Origin: a virus
Length of the DNA: 64,000 bases
IMG/VR virus record: IMGVR_UViG_3300028837_000933
Location: 1-64,000 of that record
Direction: 5' to 3' (one strand)
Shown here piece after piece: positions 14,542 through 21,787 of this stretch. Numbering within the stretch: position 1 is the first letter of the stretch; every line of letters starts with the position of its first letter. The notes under the pieces were generated by a model, which did not search any database, was not told where the DNA came from, and saw only the letters and a list, made by a program, of their open reading frames with translations. A program made the position numbers and the translations under genes.

Positions 14542-15068
14542 TGTGTAACGTCCGCATCGTGGCGGGCGTCTAATCGGCCAACGCTCAGAGTGGTGACAGA
14601 ACGCAAGACGAGACCCTTTACCAGAGTCGGTACTAGCCAGTCTTGCTTCTGGAGTAACTGGTTCACCATGCAAATCGCCGCTCTGACGCGGAGAGGGAGG
14701 TGATAGCCTTGACAACGCCTAGCGGCGGTGGCACAGACTAAGTCGATACCATGTGTCGTTTCTACCGGATTACAACTCGTGTTGAATTGGGTGACATGGG
14801 GAGACCTGACACAAGCACCGGGTGTTGTGCGCTGAAAGTCAGAGGTCTTGGCGTAGATCCTCCTTTGCTGGAAAGTGCAAAAGACGTAAGGTATACGCCA
14901 AAAAGACTACTTAGCCTTACCACCAAATCTAGGAGAAAATCGAGGCCGGGAGCGACAGAGCACGCTTCCTTGGCGGCCCCAATGGGACAACCGCCATCTA
15001 ACCAGTAACACATGGGGGGTGTGCAAAACGCTCCCGGCCCTCAATCTCTCACCGGAAAGGAGTCCAAC
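14542..15068 (+). ncRNA. Candidate structured non-coding RNA region
   Basis: There is no convincing gene in this 527-base gap between a stop codon and the start of the nuclease gene. It is dense in helices: 14548-14555 with 14562-14569 (8 bp, one wobble); TCAGAG 14585-14590 with CTCTGA 14681-14686 enclosing GCAAGAC 14603-14609 with GTCTTGC 14640-14646; a CGCC/GGCG hairpin near 14717; AGACCT 14802-14807 with AGGTCT 14843-14848; and TGGCGTA 14849-14855 with TACGCCA 14894-14900. GTAAGG 14886-14891 with CCTTAC 14915-14920 would make a pseudoknot, and CTAAGT 14738-14743 can pair with ACTTAG 14909-14914. A very strong ribosome site (GGGAGGTGAT, about 14696-14704) precedes TTG 14709, which would encode only ten residues. 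No RNA family was recognised. Confidence 0.5.
14944..15039 (+). promoter_or_regulatory. 11-bp closing stem with internal hairpins before the nuclease gene
   Basis: The arms 14944-14954 and 15029-15039 pair perfectly over 11 bases. Inside are a TGGCGG/CCGCCA hairpin and a CACA/TGTG hairpin. The whole unit ends 30 bases before the GTG at 15069 and just upstream of its AAGGAG, so it could regulate translation of the nuclease or be the 3' domain of the structured RNA. Confidence 0.5.
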
Positions 15069-15644
15069 GTGGAGTTGAGTACACAACAGCGCCTCTTTCT
15101 CGAAAAGTGGATACAGCACGCGCCATCACATCTGCCTCAGCCGGAGTTTGAGCACCGCTTTGCCAAAGACGACTTCAAACGCCAATGGCGGATTGACGTT
15201 GCGTGGCCCTCTCTCAAAGTCGGCTTTGAGATAGAGGGCGGCGCGTTCGCTCGGCGCAGAGGAAAGCGTTGCCGTACCTGTGGTCAAACGCCACCAGGGC
15301 GCCACACCAGCGGCATCGGCTTCTGGCGTGACTTGCGCAAGTACAACGCCGCCCGCGCCCTCGGTTGGGTTGTACTCCAATTCCCGACAAACCTGTTCCG
15401 CGATTCCCTTGGCATGATTCTCGATGAGATGATCGCGGTCGTTGGGGGCCGCTACATCCGCAAGAGCGGACTTGCCGCACTTGTCGAGGCCCTTGAGGAC
15501 ATCCAGGAAGGCGATCCACACAGCGATGATGAAGCGATCGAAAGCATGATGCAAGTCATCAACCGACTCAACAACGACACGCTCGCGACGCGCGAGAGCT
15601 TTGGTAGAAACCTGTACCCGCAAAAGAAGAGGCGCAGCACGTAA
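15069..15644 (+). CDS. Vsr/DUF559-like PD-(D/E)XK endonuclease
   Basis: A 191-residue protein from GTG 15069 with AAAGGAG upstream. The core matches the PD-(D/E)XK layout of Vsr-like and DUF559 nucleases: 'PEFEHRF' (helix with conserved Glu), 'WRIDVAWPSLKVGFEIEGG' (the D..ExE metal-binding strands), then 'GFWRDLRKYNAARALGWVVLQFP'. A CRTCG and T-C pair sits between core strands. Family relatives include mismatch-nicking enzymes and phage homing endonucleases of the EDxHD type. Its position directly behind a structured RNA region makes a homing role worth testing, but a repair, recombination or DNA-degrading role is equally possible. Confidence 0.65.
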   Translation: MELSTQQRLFLEKWIQHAPSHLPQPEFEHRFAKDDFKRQWRIDVAWPSLKVGFEIEGGAFARRRGKRCRTCGQTPPGRHTSGIGFWRDLRKYNAARALGWVVLQFPTNLFRDSLGMILDEMIAVVGGRYIRKSGLAALVEALEDIQEGDPHSDDEAIESMMQVINRLNNDTLATRESFGRNLYPQKKRRST

Positions 15645-15666
15645 GCCCCCTTTACCCTATCGGCCA

Positions 15667-15704
15667 AAATTACACCGTAAGGGCTGCGGTAGATTTCCGA
15701 TTTT
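15667..15704 (+). promoter_or_regulatory. Two-part conserved box, copy 2
   Basis: AAATTACACC (15667-15676), 17 bases, then TTTCCGATTTT (15694-15704). Matches the copy at 2137-2175 in both blocks, with the spacer one base shorter. It lies 92 bases before ATG 15796. Confidence 0.55.
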
Positions 15705-15736
15705 TCGTCTGGCAGTGGAGGCTTGCTACAATCATT

Positions 15737-15764
15737 TTGACAGAAAGTGCGTTAGATGTAGGAA
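15737..15764 (+). promoter_or_regulatory. Possible sigma-70-like promoter
   Basis: A perfect TTGACA (15737-15742) is followed after 16 bases by TAGGAA (15759-15764), a weak -10. A TACAAT at 15727-15732 is an alternative -10 with a poor -35. Located between the shared box and ATG 15796. Confidence 0.4.
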
Positions 15765-15795
15765 TAGTGTTTGATGTGCCGAGGAGACGAGTGTA

Positions 15796-16101
15796 ATGTC
15801 GCAGACGTTGGCAACAGCCCAGATGGCTCAAGACAAGAACTTTGAGGTCGCCTACCTCATGGGCAGCCGAAGCGCTCATACTATGATGCTTTCCGCGATT
15901 CTCACGGGTCTTGGCTATGACTCTAACGAAGACCCATTGATCACGGTAGGCCGACTCGTTTCGGAGAGGGAAGCAACGGTCGCAATACTTCGCAAGGCGT
16001 GCCTGGAGTTTGGTGACAACGATTGGAGTGACCAGCTGCATCTGCGCGATGTAATCGACAAGCATCTCTTACCCTATCTACACGAGCAGGCGAGTGGCTA
16101 A
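15796..16101 (+). CDS. Hypothetical protein
   Basis: A 101-residue, probably all-helical protein with a GAGGAGACGAG ribosome site. Segments such as 'NFEVAYLMGSRSAHTMMLSAIL' and 'RLVSEREATVAILRKACLEF' suggest a helical bundle. No family was recognised. It is the first gene behind the promoter-like region and shared box, so it leads the transcription unit that contains DUF5131 and thyX. Confidence 0.65.
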   Translation: MSQTLATAQMAQDKNFEVAYLMGSRSAHTMMLSAILTGLGYDSNEDPLITVGRLVSEREATVAILRKACLEFGDNDWSDQLHLRDVIDKHLLPYLHEQASG

Positions 16102-16414
16102 GTTTGATGTTAGGTACGATGGACTCAACCGACCGCTTCCCAGTCCACCGCTCGTCACGCTCGGTGGCGTTGAGTGCATACTCCAAAAGGTCAAACTCCA
16201 CGAACTGGATGAGTGGCAGAACGAACACCAAGTGCGATGGGTTCGCAACACGTTCATGGGCAAGTTCGGTCACGTTTCGGTGTTCCATCCGATAGCATGG
16301 GCCACCTATACCCAGGAGGAAGGAAATGAGAAAAGAGACCAAGTTCCAGGCGATGGCCAAGACAATGGGACAGATCCTTCTGATCGCGGCGATAGCGATC
16401 CTGGCCCTGAATGA
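16094..16414 (+). CDS. Hypothetical protein
   Basis: A 106-residue protein from GTG 16094, overlapping the preceding gene by 8 bases. The first 70 residues look like a small folded domain (VRYDGLNRPL..VTLGGVECIL, then KLHELDEWQNEH). The last 30 residues are Gly/Asp/Pro-rich and overlap a second gene in another frame (16326), so the C-terminal tail may be a by-product of that overlap. Confidence 0.55.
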   Translation: MAKFDVRYDGLNRPLPSPPLVTLGGVECILQKVKLHELDEWQNEHQVRWVRNTFMGKFGHVSVFHPIAWATYTQEEGNEKRDQVPGDGQDNGTDPSDRGDSDPGPE

Positions 16415-16481
16415 GCTTGGCTGGCTCGATGAATATCTGATACCGCCGCAAGTCCGTGCTACTGTTCTCGGTTGGTTCTAG
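16326..16481 (+). CDS. Small single-span membrane protein
   Basis: A 51-residue gene starting at ATG 16326 with an excellent CAGGAGGAAGG ribosome site. The order is a basic N-terminus (MRKETKFQAMAK), one hydrophobic helix (QILLIAAIAILAL) and a polar C-terminus, the topology of a one-span membrane peptide. It overlaps the end of the 16094 gene by 89 bases in another frame. It could be holin-like or regulatory; nothing beyond topology supports that. Confidence 0.55.
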   Translation: MRKETKFQAMAKTMGQILLIAAIAILALNELGWLDEYLIPPQVRATVLGWF

Positions 16482-16498
16482 GCCCAAGGGAGGCGTGT

Positions 16499-17440
16499 AT
16501 GCCCAAACATGAAACCGGAATCCAGTGGACTCATCGGCCAGGCACGAAAGGTGTGTCCCACAACTTCATAGCTGGCTGCACCAAGGTCAGCCCCGGCTGT
16601 GCCCACTGTTACGCGTTACGTGACAGCTGGCGCATCTTCAACAACCCCAGCCATCCTGAGAGGTACAATGGGGTTGTTGAGAAGGTCAACGGCGTGGTGC
16701 GATGGACCGGACGGGTCAATGTGGATATGGAAGCGCTGCGGAAGCCGCAGAACTGGCGAACGCCCCGCACTGCTTTCGTTTGCTCGATGGCAGACATCAT
16801 GCACGATAACGTACAAGTCGAGGTAATCCACCAGGCACTGGACGTGGTCAAGGACTCACCCGATCATTTCTTCTTGATGCTCAGCAAACGTGCGGAACGC
16901 CTTCGCGGAATTATGAACCGGCCCCGGACCATGCTCAACGGGCGACCTATTCCGAATCTCGCTGTCGGTGTGTCGGCAGAGGATAACGACTGGCTCAAGG
17001 CAAGGGCGCCCCAACTCATTCGCACATCGGCCGCGCTGCGCTATCTCAGTCTCGAGCCGCTACTTGGTCCTATGCCCGATCTCTGGGAGTATCTACAGAT
17101 GCACCGCTGCGCCCATTGCGGCAACGAGTGCTTCCACGATGAGCGCTCATGGGACAGGAAACACAATAAGGTCTGCCCGCTATGTAGATCACCCGACTGT
17201 GCCGATGATGAGCCCCTTCTCATCGATCAAGTTCTGATTGGATGCGAGAGCGGTCCGAACCGCCGATTCTTTCCCATGGAAGCGTTGGAGGCAATCATAG
17301 CCACCTGCGACAAGGCCGGGACAAAGGTGTTCGTCAAGCAGATCCGCGTTCCTGGAGGAAAGGTTAGCCACGACCCCATCGACTGGCATATCAAGTATCG
17401 CCGTCAAGAGTTCCCCGTGTGGACTCCAGGCATTAGCTAA
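16499..17440 (+). CDS. DUF5131 family protein (phage Gp37/Gp68-like)
   Basis: A 313-residue protein with the family's opening '[17 protein letters not shown]' and its Cys triad: C27, C34 and C37 in '[14 protein letters not shown]'. Such a triad suggests an iron-sulfur centre of radical-SAM type, and the family is often considered radical-SAM-like. '[11 protein letters not shown]', '[10 protein letters not shown]' and '[13 protein letters not shown]' are typical later blocks. An extra Cys group in the middle ([17 protein letters not shown], about 200-235) may bind zinc. The substrate is unknown. It lies in a group with thyX, and its AGGCGTG ribosome site supports ATG 16499. Confidence 0.85.
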   Translation: MPKHETGIQWTHRPGTKGVSHNFIAGCTKVSPGCAHCYALRDSWRIFNNPSHPERYNGVVEKVNGVVRWTGRVNVDMEALRKPQNWRTPRTAFVCSMADIMHDNVQVEVIHQALDVVKDSPDHFFLMLSKRAERLRGIMNRPRTMLNGRPIPNLAVGVSAEDNDWLKARAPQLIRTSAALRYLSLEPLLGPMPDLWEYLQMHRCAHCGNECFHDERSWDRKHNKVCPLCRSPDCADDEPLLIDQVLIGCESGPNRRFFPMEALEAIIATCDKAGTKVFVKQIRVPGGKVSHDPIDWHIKYRRQEFPVWTPGIS

Positions 17441-17456
17441 CGACAAGGAGACTGAA

Positions 17457-18224
17457 ATGAAGACAAGGCTACTGGTTACGTTCCTCCTCCTGCTCTTGGT
17501 GTTGTTCATCGGCACTGAGGGTCAGGCGCTAACCAACGGCATGAAGATCATCGAAGCCCCCAATGTAGATGACTATGAGTGCGATTCGACAGAGTGGCAC
17601 TTTGTCATCACTCAGGCAGATCCGGCGAGGATGCCAGAATCGATCTTTGTGACTTGGGACTGTGGCGGTCCTATCGAAGTGCCACTGGCAGGCATAAGCG
17701 GCTCCACAGGGCACTACTACTACTATGACAATCTCACGTGTCGTCTCGTCAAGGTTTGGGCTGAAATCTACATAGAGTTCGATGGCAACTTCCGTGTAAG
17801 TCATGGCCCCTGTCTTGAGGAACCAACGCCAACACCTACCAACACGCCAACAGCAACGAATACACCCACACCCACGGACACACCAACCGCAACCCCAACT
17901 CCGACCAACTCACCCACGCCAACGGATACCCCTACAGCTACGCCTACCGCAACACCAACCAACACAGCCACGGCTACCCCTACGCCTACCGATGGACCGA
18001 GCCCCACACCCACCAACACACCCACGGCAAGCAACACGCCCACACCTTCCAAGACGCCCACACTCACACCCACTCCCACAAGCACTAGACGAGTCACACC
18101 TACTCCAACGCCAACCGATGTACCCTTCGTCCCCGAGGCGTCAACAATCGGCTTGATGGTGCCTGCGTTGGCGGCTGGAGCGGCCTACATTGGTCTTCAG
18201 CTACGCAGTCGGCGCCGGAAGTAA
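17457..18224 (+). CDS. Secreted Thr-Pro-rich protein with PEP-CTERM-like anchor
   Basis: A 255-residue protein in four parts: a signal peptide ([19 protein letters not shown]); a folded domain of about 95 residues with Cys pairs; a Thr-Pro tract of about 85 residues with units like [10 protein letters not shown]; and a C-terminal 'PEAST' motif, hydrophobic helix and RSRRRK tail. This matches PEP-CTERM-type sorting signals (V-P-E-x-S/G-T, helix, Arg cluster), which are processed by exosortase-type enzymes, and Chloroflexota proteins often carry such TPTP tracts. A phage that makes a host-style surface protein may change the cell envelope, for example to exclude other phages. The exact motif lacks the second Pro of PEP. 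Confidence 0.75.
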   Translation: MKTRLLVTFLLLLLVLFIGTEGQALTNGMKIIEAPNVDDYECDSTEWHFVITQADPARMPESIFVTWDCGGPIEVPLAGISGSTGHYYYYDNLTCRLVKVWAEIYIEFDGNFRVSHGPCLEEPTPTPTNTPTATNTPTPTDTPTATPTPTNSPTPTDTPTATPTATPTNTATATPTPTDGPSPTPTNTPTASNTPTPSKTPTLTPTPTSTRRVTPTPTPTDVPFVPEASTIGLMVPALAAGAAYIGLQLRSRRRK

Positions 18225-18234
18225 GGGAGGCCCC

Positions 18235-18873
18235 ATGCAGGTTCAGCTTATCGGTTTCACGGAAGTACCGGAGTTCCTCAAGACATCCGAGCATCCAGGC
18301 GAGCGCCTCTGCGAGAGGGCTGGTCGGTTGTGCTACCGCAGCACACACGAGAAGGGTAAAACGGCCAGCTTCCTCCAGTCCCGCATACAAGAAGGCCACG
18401 AGTCCTTGATCGAACACTTCTCCATGACGTTCGAGATCACCGGTATCTCGCGTGCGTGCAGCCACCAGTTGGTGCGCCACCGCATCGCATCTTACTCCCA
18501 GGAGTCTCAACGATACGTTGACATGGCACGGCCCGAGTTCGTGCTACCCGCCACCATCGCATCGGACGATGAGAGCAGGGCCGTGTGGGACGACTTCATG
18601 CAGCACGTGACGGCTACCTACCGTCATCTACGCCGCCTTGGTATCCCTAAACAGGATGCCCGCTTTGTGCTTCCCAACGCAACGGCAACCAGCATCATCG
18701 TCACGATGAACGCCCGAAGCCTACGCCACTTCTTCGAGGTACGTCTGCACAAGGCGGCGCAATGGGAAATCCGGTGGGTGGCACTCGACATGCTGGCACT
18801 GGCCTACAAAGAGGCGCCGGCGCTCTTTGCAGACATCGCAAGGTTCCTGCCTCTGGATGAGGGGGAGGGCTAA
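18235..18873 (+). CDS. thyX: Flavin-dependent thymidylate synthase ThyX
   Basis: A 212-residue enzyme that makes dTMP from dUMP using methylenetetrahydrofolate, FAD and NADPH. The ThyX signature RHRxxSxxxxSxR is complete at R81-H82-R83, S86, S91 and R93. Flanking blocks 'HESLIEHFSMTFEITG' and 'ACSHQLVRHR', and the late 'FFEVRLHKAAQWEIR' segment that contributes the conserved dUMP-binding region, also fit. The length matches the usual 210-250 residues. GGGAGG precedes ATG 18235. It would supply thymidine nucleotides for phage replication and can replace host ThyA or ThyX. Confidence 0.95.
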   Translation: MQVQLIGFTEVPEFLKTSEHPGERLCERAGRLCYRSTHEKGKTASFLQSRIQEGHESLIEHFSMTFEITGISRACSHQLVRHRIASYSQESQRYVDMARPEFVLPATIASDDESRAVWDDFMQHVTATYRHLRRLGIPKQDARFVLPNATATSIIVTMNARSLRHFFEVRLHKAAQWEIRWVALDMLALAYKEAPALFADIARFLPLDEGEG

Positions 18874-19097
18874 TGGCTTTTCTTGTTGGACGACTCCAGG
18901 AAGTAGTTCTCGCAGAAGATCCAACCTTCGACAACGTCACTGACGCCCACAACTACGCTCTCTCCCAGGCGCTGGATGACATCCCGCCGTACGGAATATG
19001 GGAGGAGGTCGGTGGTTCTGACTCAGAGGAATGGGAGCTTCAAGCAATCGCATTCCAGCAAGCCATCTACGTCTGGCACTACGGCGTTGACCAGTAA
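18873..19097 (+). CDS. Small acidic hypothetical protein
   Basis: A 74-residue acidic protein whose ATG shares the last A of the thyX stop (TAATG), indicating translational coupling. No motif was recognised. The last 30 residues form a predicted helix rich in Trp, Glu and Gln (WELQAIAFQQAIYVWHY). Confidence 0.6.
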   Translation: MAFLVGRLQEVVLAEDPTFDNVTDAHNYALSQALDDIPPYGIWEEVGGSDSEEWELQAIAFQQAIYVWHYGVDQ

Positions 19098-19110
19098 ACG
19101 AGACGTTTCG

Positions 19111-19413
19111 ATGAAAGATGACACCAAGATACCAACCACAGGACATCATACTGACAAGGACACTGGGAAGATCCCGCTCTGCCCTCATTGCGGCGACACG
19201 CGAAACACGTACCGCACAGCCAGGGCCAGCGGCACTGTCGAACTCTACTACGATGAACAAGGAGAGGAAGACTACACCTATTCAGATGATGTATACTTTG
19301 AACCATGGTCGGAGGCCGTTCGCTGTTGCTCGTGTCAAAAGATACGCCGGGATGTTAGTCCGGCTGGCCGTGTTACCGTTCAGGTTGTCCAGGAGAAAAC
19401 CACGGATGGATGA
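19111..19413 (+). CDS. Zinc-knuckle hypothetical protein
   Basis: A 100-residue protein with CPHCG at about 29-33 and CCSCQ near 75-79, separated by an acidic loop containing several Tyr residues; this fits one zinc site. The remainder is a polar helix and a short strand. The end overlaps the next gene by 8 bases. The function is unknown; it belongs to the same class of small zinc proteins that crowd this arm. Confidence 0.6.
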   Translation: MKDDTKIPTTGHHTDKDTGKIPLCPHCGDTRNTYRTARASGTVELYYDEQGEEDYTYSDDVYFEPWSEAVRCCSCQKIRRDVSPAGRVTVQVVQEKTTDG

Positions 19414-19639
19414 GCCCCTGAAGCCTATCAAACCAGATGAGATCGTAGAGATCGAAAACGTCTGCGGCATAGAGGTCAACGCCTATTTGGGCGGTTTCTC
19501 GCAAAGTGTCCCGGTTGTGGAGGTCTTGGTGCGAAGCGGACGTGTCGCCCTGAACCTAGAGCAAACTGATACCCTGCGCCGCCTACTCTCTCGCGCCCAG
19601 GGCTACTGGGAGTCACAAGGCCATGTCCACAAGGGCTGA
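19406..19639 (+). CDS. Small hypothetical protein
   Basis: A 77-residue alpha/beta protein (VEIENVCGIEVNAYLGG, VVEVLVRSGRVALNL, then a helix). It overlaps genes on both sides (8 and 17 bases), typical of this compact operon. No family was recognised. Confidence 0.55.
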   Translation: MDEPLKPIKPDEIVEIENVCGIEVNAYLGGFSQSVPVVEVLVRSGRVALNLEQTDTLRRLLSRAQGYWESQGHVHKG

Positions 19640-19817
19640 ACAGCTTGAACAACTCAAGTCTCTTTCACAGCAAAGCTGCCAGTGTACTTATGAGCAGTTG
19701 GCTGGCCAACTTGTTGGCATCTGCCGTACTTGCGAGGCGATAGATACTCTCGAGAGGATAGAGCGTCTGGTGGATGCACAACTACGGCGCTTCTTTCGAG
19801 AAGGAGAATACGCATGA
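19623..19817 (+). CDS. Small hypothetical protein with Cys pairs
   Basis: A 64-residue protein. CQC near 19-21 and CRTC near 34-37 lie between two helices (MSTRAEQLEQLKSL and EAIDTLERIERLV), a layout consistent with a small zinc hairpin. It overlaps the previous gene by 17 bases and the next by 4 (ATGA). Confidence 0.55.
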   Translation: MSTRAEQLEQLKSLSQQSCQCTYEQLAGQLVGICRTCEAIDTLERIERLVDAQLRRFFREGEYA

Positions 19818-20149
19818 AGGCATGGTGGGTGACGGTTACTGGCGATCAGTGGGACTACTCGGACATCGTACACGCCGAGACCCCAGGACAGGCCAAGATC
19901 AAGTCTTGGATGTACACCGAGGAAGGCATAGACTTCATTGAGCTTCGCGTGCGCCGCGAGCCCAAGCTCGATGACATGGAACTCACCCAAGAAAACATCC
20001 ACAACGCAGGCTATGCCGTGTACTGCACCGAGTGCGATGACTGGAGTCTTGGAGGCGGCGAGATGGTGTTCAAACACGGGAAGCCCTACCACGAACAATG
20101 CCTTGCCCGTCTGGAGGCCAAGGCCAAGGAGACCAAGTCACATGGTTAG
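19814..20149 (+). CDS. Hypothetical protein with Cys/His site
   Basis: A 111-residue protein. The first half is an alpha/beta domain beginning 'MKAWWVTVTGDQWDYSDIVHA', reminiscent of small phage proteins that start WWVT with an ETPGQAK helix. The second half has CTECDDW and HEQCL, a plausible zinc-binding set. GAGAA precedes ATG 19814. The function is unknown. Confidence 0.65.
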   Translation: MKAWWVTVTGDQWDYSDIVHAETPGQAKIKSWMYTEEGIDFIELRVRREPKLDDMELTQENIHNAGYAVYCTECDDWSLGGGEMVFKHGKPYHEQCLARLEAKAKETKSHG

Positions 20150-20438
20150 CGGACTATATGGCGCAACCTTCACCGATGAAGAGTATGATGCAGAAGCCCG
20201 TAAGAACAAAGAGCGCCTCATCCCCAAGCTCACCAGGGAGTTCCTGTCCACGCTGTCCCAGGCTGGACGCACCATCGGTTGGTCGGTCGATTACGTGGAG
20301 GTTCACAGTTTCATTCGGGAATGCTTCGCCTTGGCCGAGGTAGAACCACCAGAAGACATCAAGAAAACCTACATGGTGCTGTGGGAAGAGCAACTCGCAG
20401 CCAAACAGGCCGCCGAGCGAGAGACAGAGAAAGGATAG
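20142..20438 (+). CDS. Hypothetical helical protein
   Basis: A 98-residue, mostly helical, charged protein (IPKLTREFLSTLSQAGRTIG; LWEEQLAAKQAAERETE). The segment 'GWSVDYVEVHSFIRECFALAEV' has the pattern of a small DNA-packing or replication accessory helix, but no family could be named. It overlaps the preceding gene by 8 bases. Confidence 0.6.
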   Translation: MVSGLYGATFTDEEYDAEARKNKERLIPKLTREFLSTLSQAGRTIGWSVDYVEVHSFIRECFALAEVEPPEDIKKTYMVLWEEQLAAKQAAERETEKG

Positions 20439-20443
20439 AGACC

Positions 20444-20632
20444 ATGGCAGTACGTCTAGCACATTTCACGAACGATAGTGGAGATGAGTACATCGCCCTC
20501 TTCACCGATGGCCAAGAAGAGCCCGAGGACTTCCTGGAAGACGGCTACGAGTTCAAAGGACTGTTTGAGCTTGAGGTGATTGACGGCTCCGACCACCAGC
20601 TACCAACAGGCAGTCTGCTCAAGGAGTGGTAG
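20444..20632 (+). CDS. Small acidic hypothetical protein
   Basis: A 62-residue acidic protein with alternating strands (VRLAHFTNDSGDEYIALFTD, then YEFKGLFELEVID). AAAGGA precedes ATG 20444. No motif was recognised. Confidence 0.55.
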   Translation: MAVRLAHFTNDSGDEYIALFTDGQEEPEDFLEDGYEFKGLFELEVIDGSDHQLPTGSLLKEW

Positions 20633-20634
20633 AG

Positions 20635-21024
20635 ATGTCCACTCCAACGCTAGAGCGTTGCCCATTCTGCGGCAGCCACCAAGTAACGATCCGCAGCTTC
20701 CCGATTAGGCTGGAAGACGGTCCTGTGCTCTCTACCTTCAGAATCATCTGTAACACCTGTGGCTCCGAAGGGCCGCCGATCACGACATCGCCCACGAAGC
20801 GCCTATTCTCAGCCCCACATGAGGCAACCATGCGGTGGAACAAGAGAGACCTTGGCATACCCACCGACCAGCAGATGGCCTGGTTGAGACAGTTCATAAG
20901 CAACGTCAACGCCATTGCCGAAGAGAAAATGATAAAGACCGGGAAGCTGGAAGGCTCTCACTACGCCGCCATGGTCACGGAGGCAGACAGGCTTGGGCTT
21001 CTGCGTAAAGGACAATGGCCCTAG
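20635..21024 (+). CDS. Lar-like restriction alleviation/zinc protein
   Basis: A 129-residue protein. The first 70 residues fit the Lar restriction-alleviation family: 'LERCPFCGS' at 6-14, then 'IICNTCGSEGP' at about 40-50, and 'EATMRWNKR' at about 65-73. The two CxxC knuckles bind one zinc. The C-terminal 55 residues form an added helical domain not seen in short Lar proteins. Lar proteins reduce type I restriction, which would fit a phage, but many zinc proteins with this start have no shown activity. It overlaps the next gene by 10 bases. Confidence 0.7.
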   Translation: MSTPTLERCPFCGSHQVTIRSFPIRLEDGPVLSTFRIICNTCGSEGPPITTSPTKRLFSAPHEATMRWNKRDLGIPTDQQMAWLRQFISNVNAIAEEKMIKTGKLEGSHYAAMVTEADRLGLLRKGQWP

Positions 21025-21461
21025 AACTCCAACCTATCACCTTGCGGGAGTGCAATCGCTTCATCACTCTACACCACAGCCACCACCTACCACCGCAGGG
21101 AGCCAAGTTCGCAATCGGAGTCAACGATGGCGAAGCAGTAGTCGGCGTGGTCGTAGTCGGACGACCCGTGTCAAGGATGCTCGATGATGGATGGACAGCG
21201 GAGGTCACTCGATGCTGCACGGATGGCACCAAGCACGCCGCCAGCAAGCTCTACGGCGCCGCCTGGCGTGCAGCCCGCTCCATGGGCTACAAGCGCCTCA
21301 TCACCTACACACTGGCCACAGAGAAGGGCACGTCCCTCACCGCAGCCGGCTGGAGGTGCATAGGGGAAGCAGGAGGCGGTTCTTGGTCGCGTCGATCGCG
21401 GCCACGGGTAGACACACATCCGCTCCAGATGAAGATGCAATGGGAGCGGCGGCTAGAATAG
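21015..21461 (+). CDS. XF1762-like GNAT-related protein
   Basis: A 148-residue protein closely matching the XF1762-type family common in phages: 'ITLRECNRFITLHHSHH', 'KFAIGVNDGEAVVGVVVVGRPVSR', 'EVTRCCTDGTKHAASKLYGAAWRAARSMGY', 'LITYTLATEKGTSL', 'AAGWRCIGEAGGGSWSR' and 'RPRVDTHP'. The fold is that of a GNAT acyltransferase, and it often sits near restriction or modification genes, though the substrate is unknown. Length and motif order are complete, so the gene looks intact. Confidence 0.8.
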   Translation: MALELQPITLRECNRFITLHHSHHLPPQGAKFAIGVNDGEAVVGVVVVGRPVSRMLDDGWTAEVTRCCTDGTKHAASKLYGAAWRAARSMGYKRLITYTLATEKGTSLTAAGWRCIGEAGGGSWSRRSRPRVDTHPLQMKMQWERRLE

Positions 21462-21469
21462 AGGGAGCC

Positions 21470-21787
21470 ATGAGAGTAAGACCGAACCAAGGGAAGCAGT
21501 TTGCGGGCGTACAGGCAGACACGATGGACGCCCCCGTGTTCAGCGAGGCATTCCTGTACGGTGTAGCGTTCAATGAATGCTATCTCACCAAAGGGGATGC
21601 CCGCTTCATCGATACCATCGGTGAGGAATACGAGACACTCATCCGCTTGCTAGGCGAAGAGACCGTCAACCAACTCCTGGGCTTAGAACCTCCCTGCACG
21701 ATTACCTTTCATGTCGCGTATCCTAGCCAGGACATCAAAACCGAAGCACGGCTGGTAACCCCCCGAAAGGAGGCGAGAGATGGCTAG
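21470..21787 (+). CDS. Hypothetical protein
   Basis: A 105-residue protein with GAGGGAG before ATG 21470. It has two helices (ETLIRLLGEETVNQLLGL) and a C-terminal strand (CTITFHVAYPSQDIKTEARL). No family was recognised. It ends 8 bases into the next gene. Confidence 0.6.
   Translation: MRVRPNQGKQFAGVQADTMDAPVFSEAFLYGVAFNECYLTKGDARFIDTIGEEYETLIRLLGEETVNQLLGLEPPCTITFHVAYPSQDIKTEARLVTPRKEARDG

Noticed and set aside
14655-14680. tRNA T-arm-like GGTTCACC
   Set aside because: No acceptor, D or anticodon stems fit around it.
14730-14914. Group I intron core (CAGACTAAGTC ... AAGACTACTTAG resembles R and S segments)
   Set aside because: One plausible P7 pairing exists, but P3, P4-P6 and splice sites were not found, so it stays only as a test in the findings.
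14541-15040. Group II intron reading of the structured region (it begins GTGTG)
   Set aside because: No domain V-like hairpin or AY 3' end could be found, and flanking sequence does not join into one gene.
17801-18097. A minus-strand frame of VGVGV type at the Thr-Pro tract
   Set aside because: It is the antisense of the ACN-rich Thr-Pro codons; low complexity and no ribosome site.
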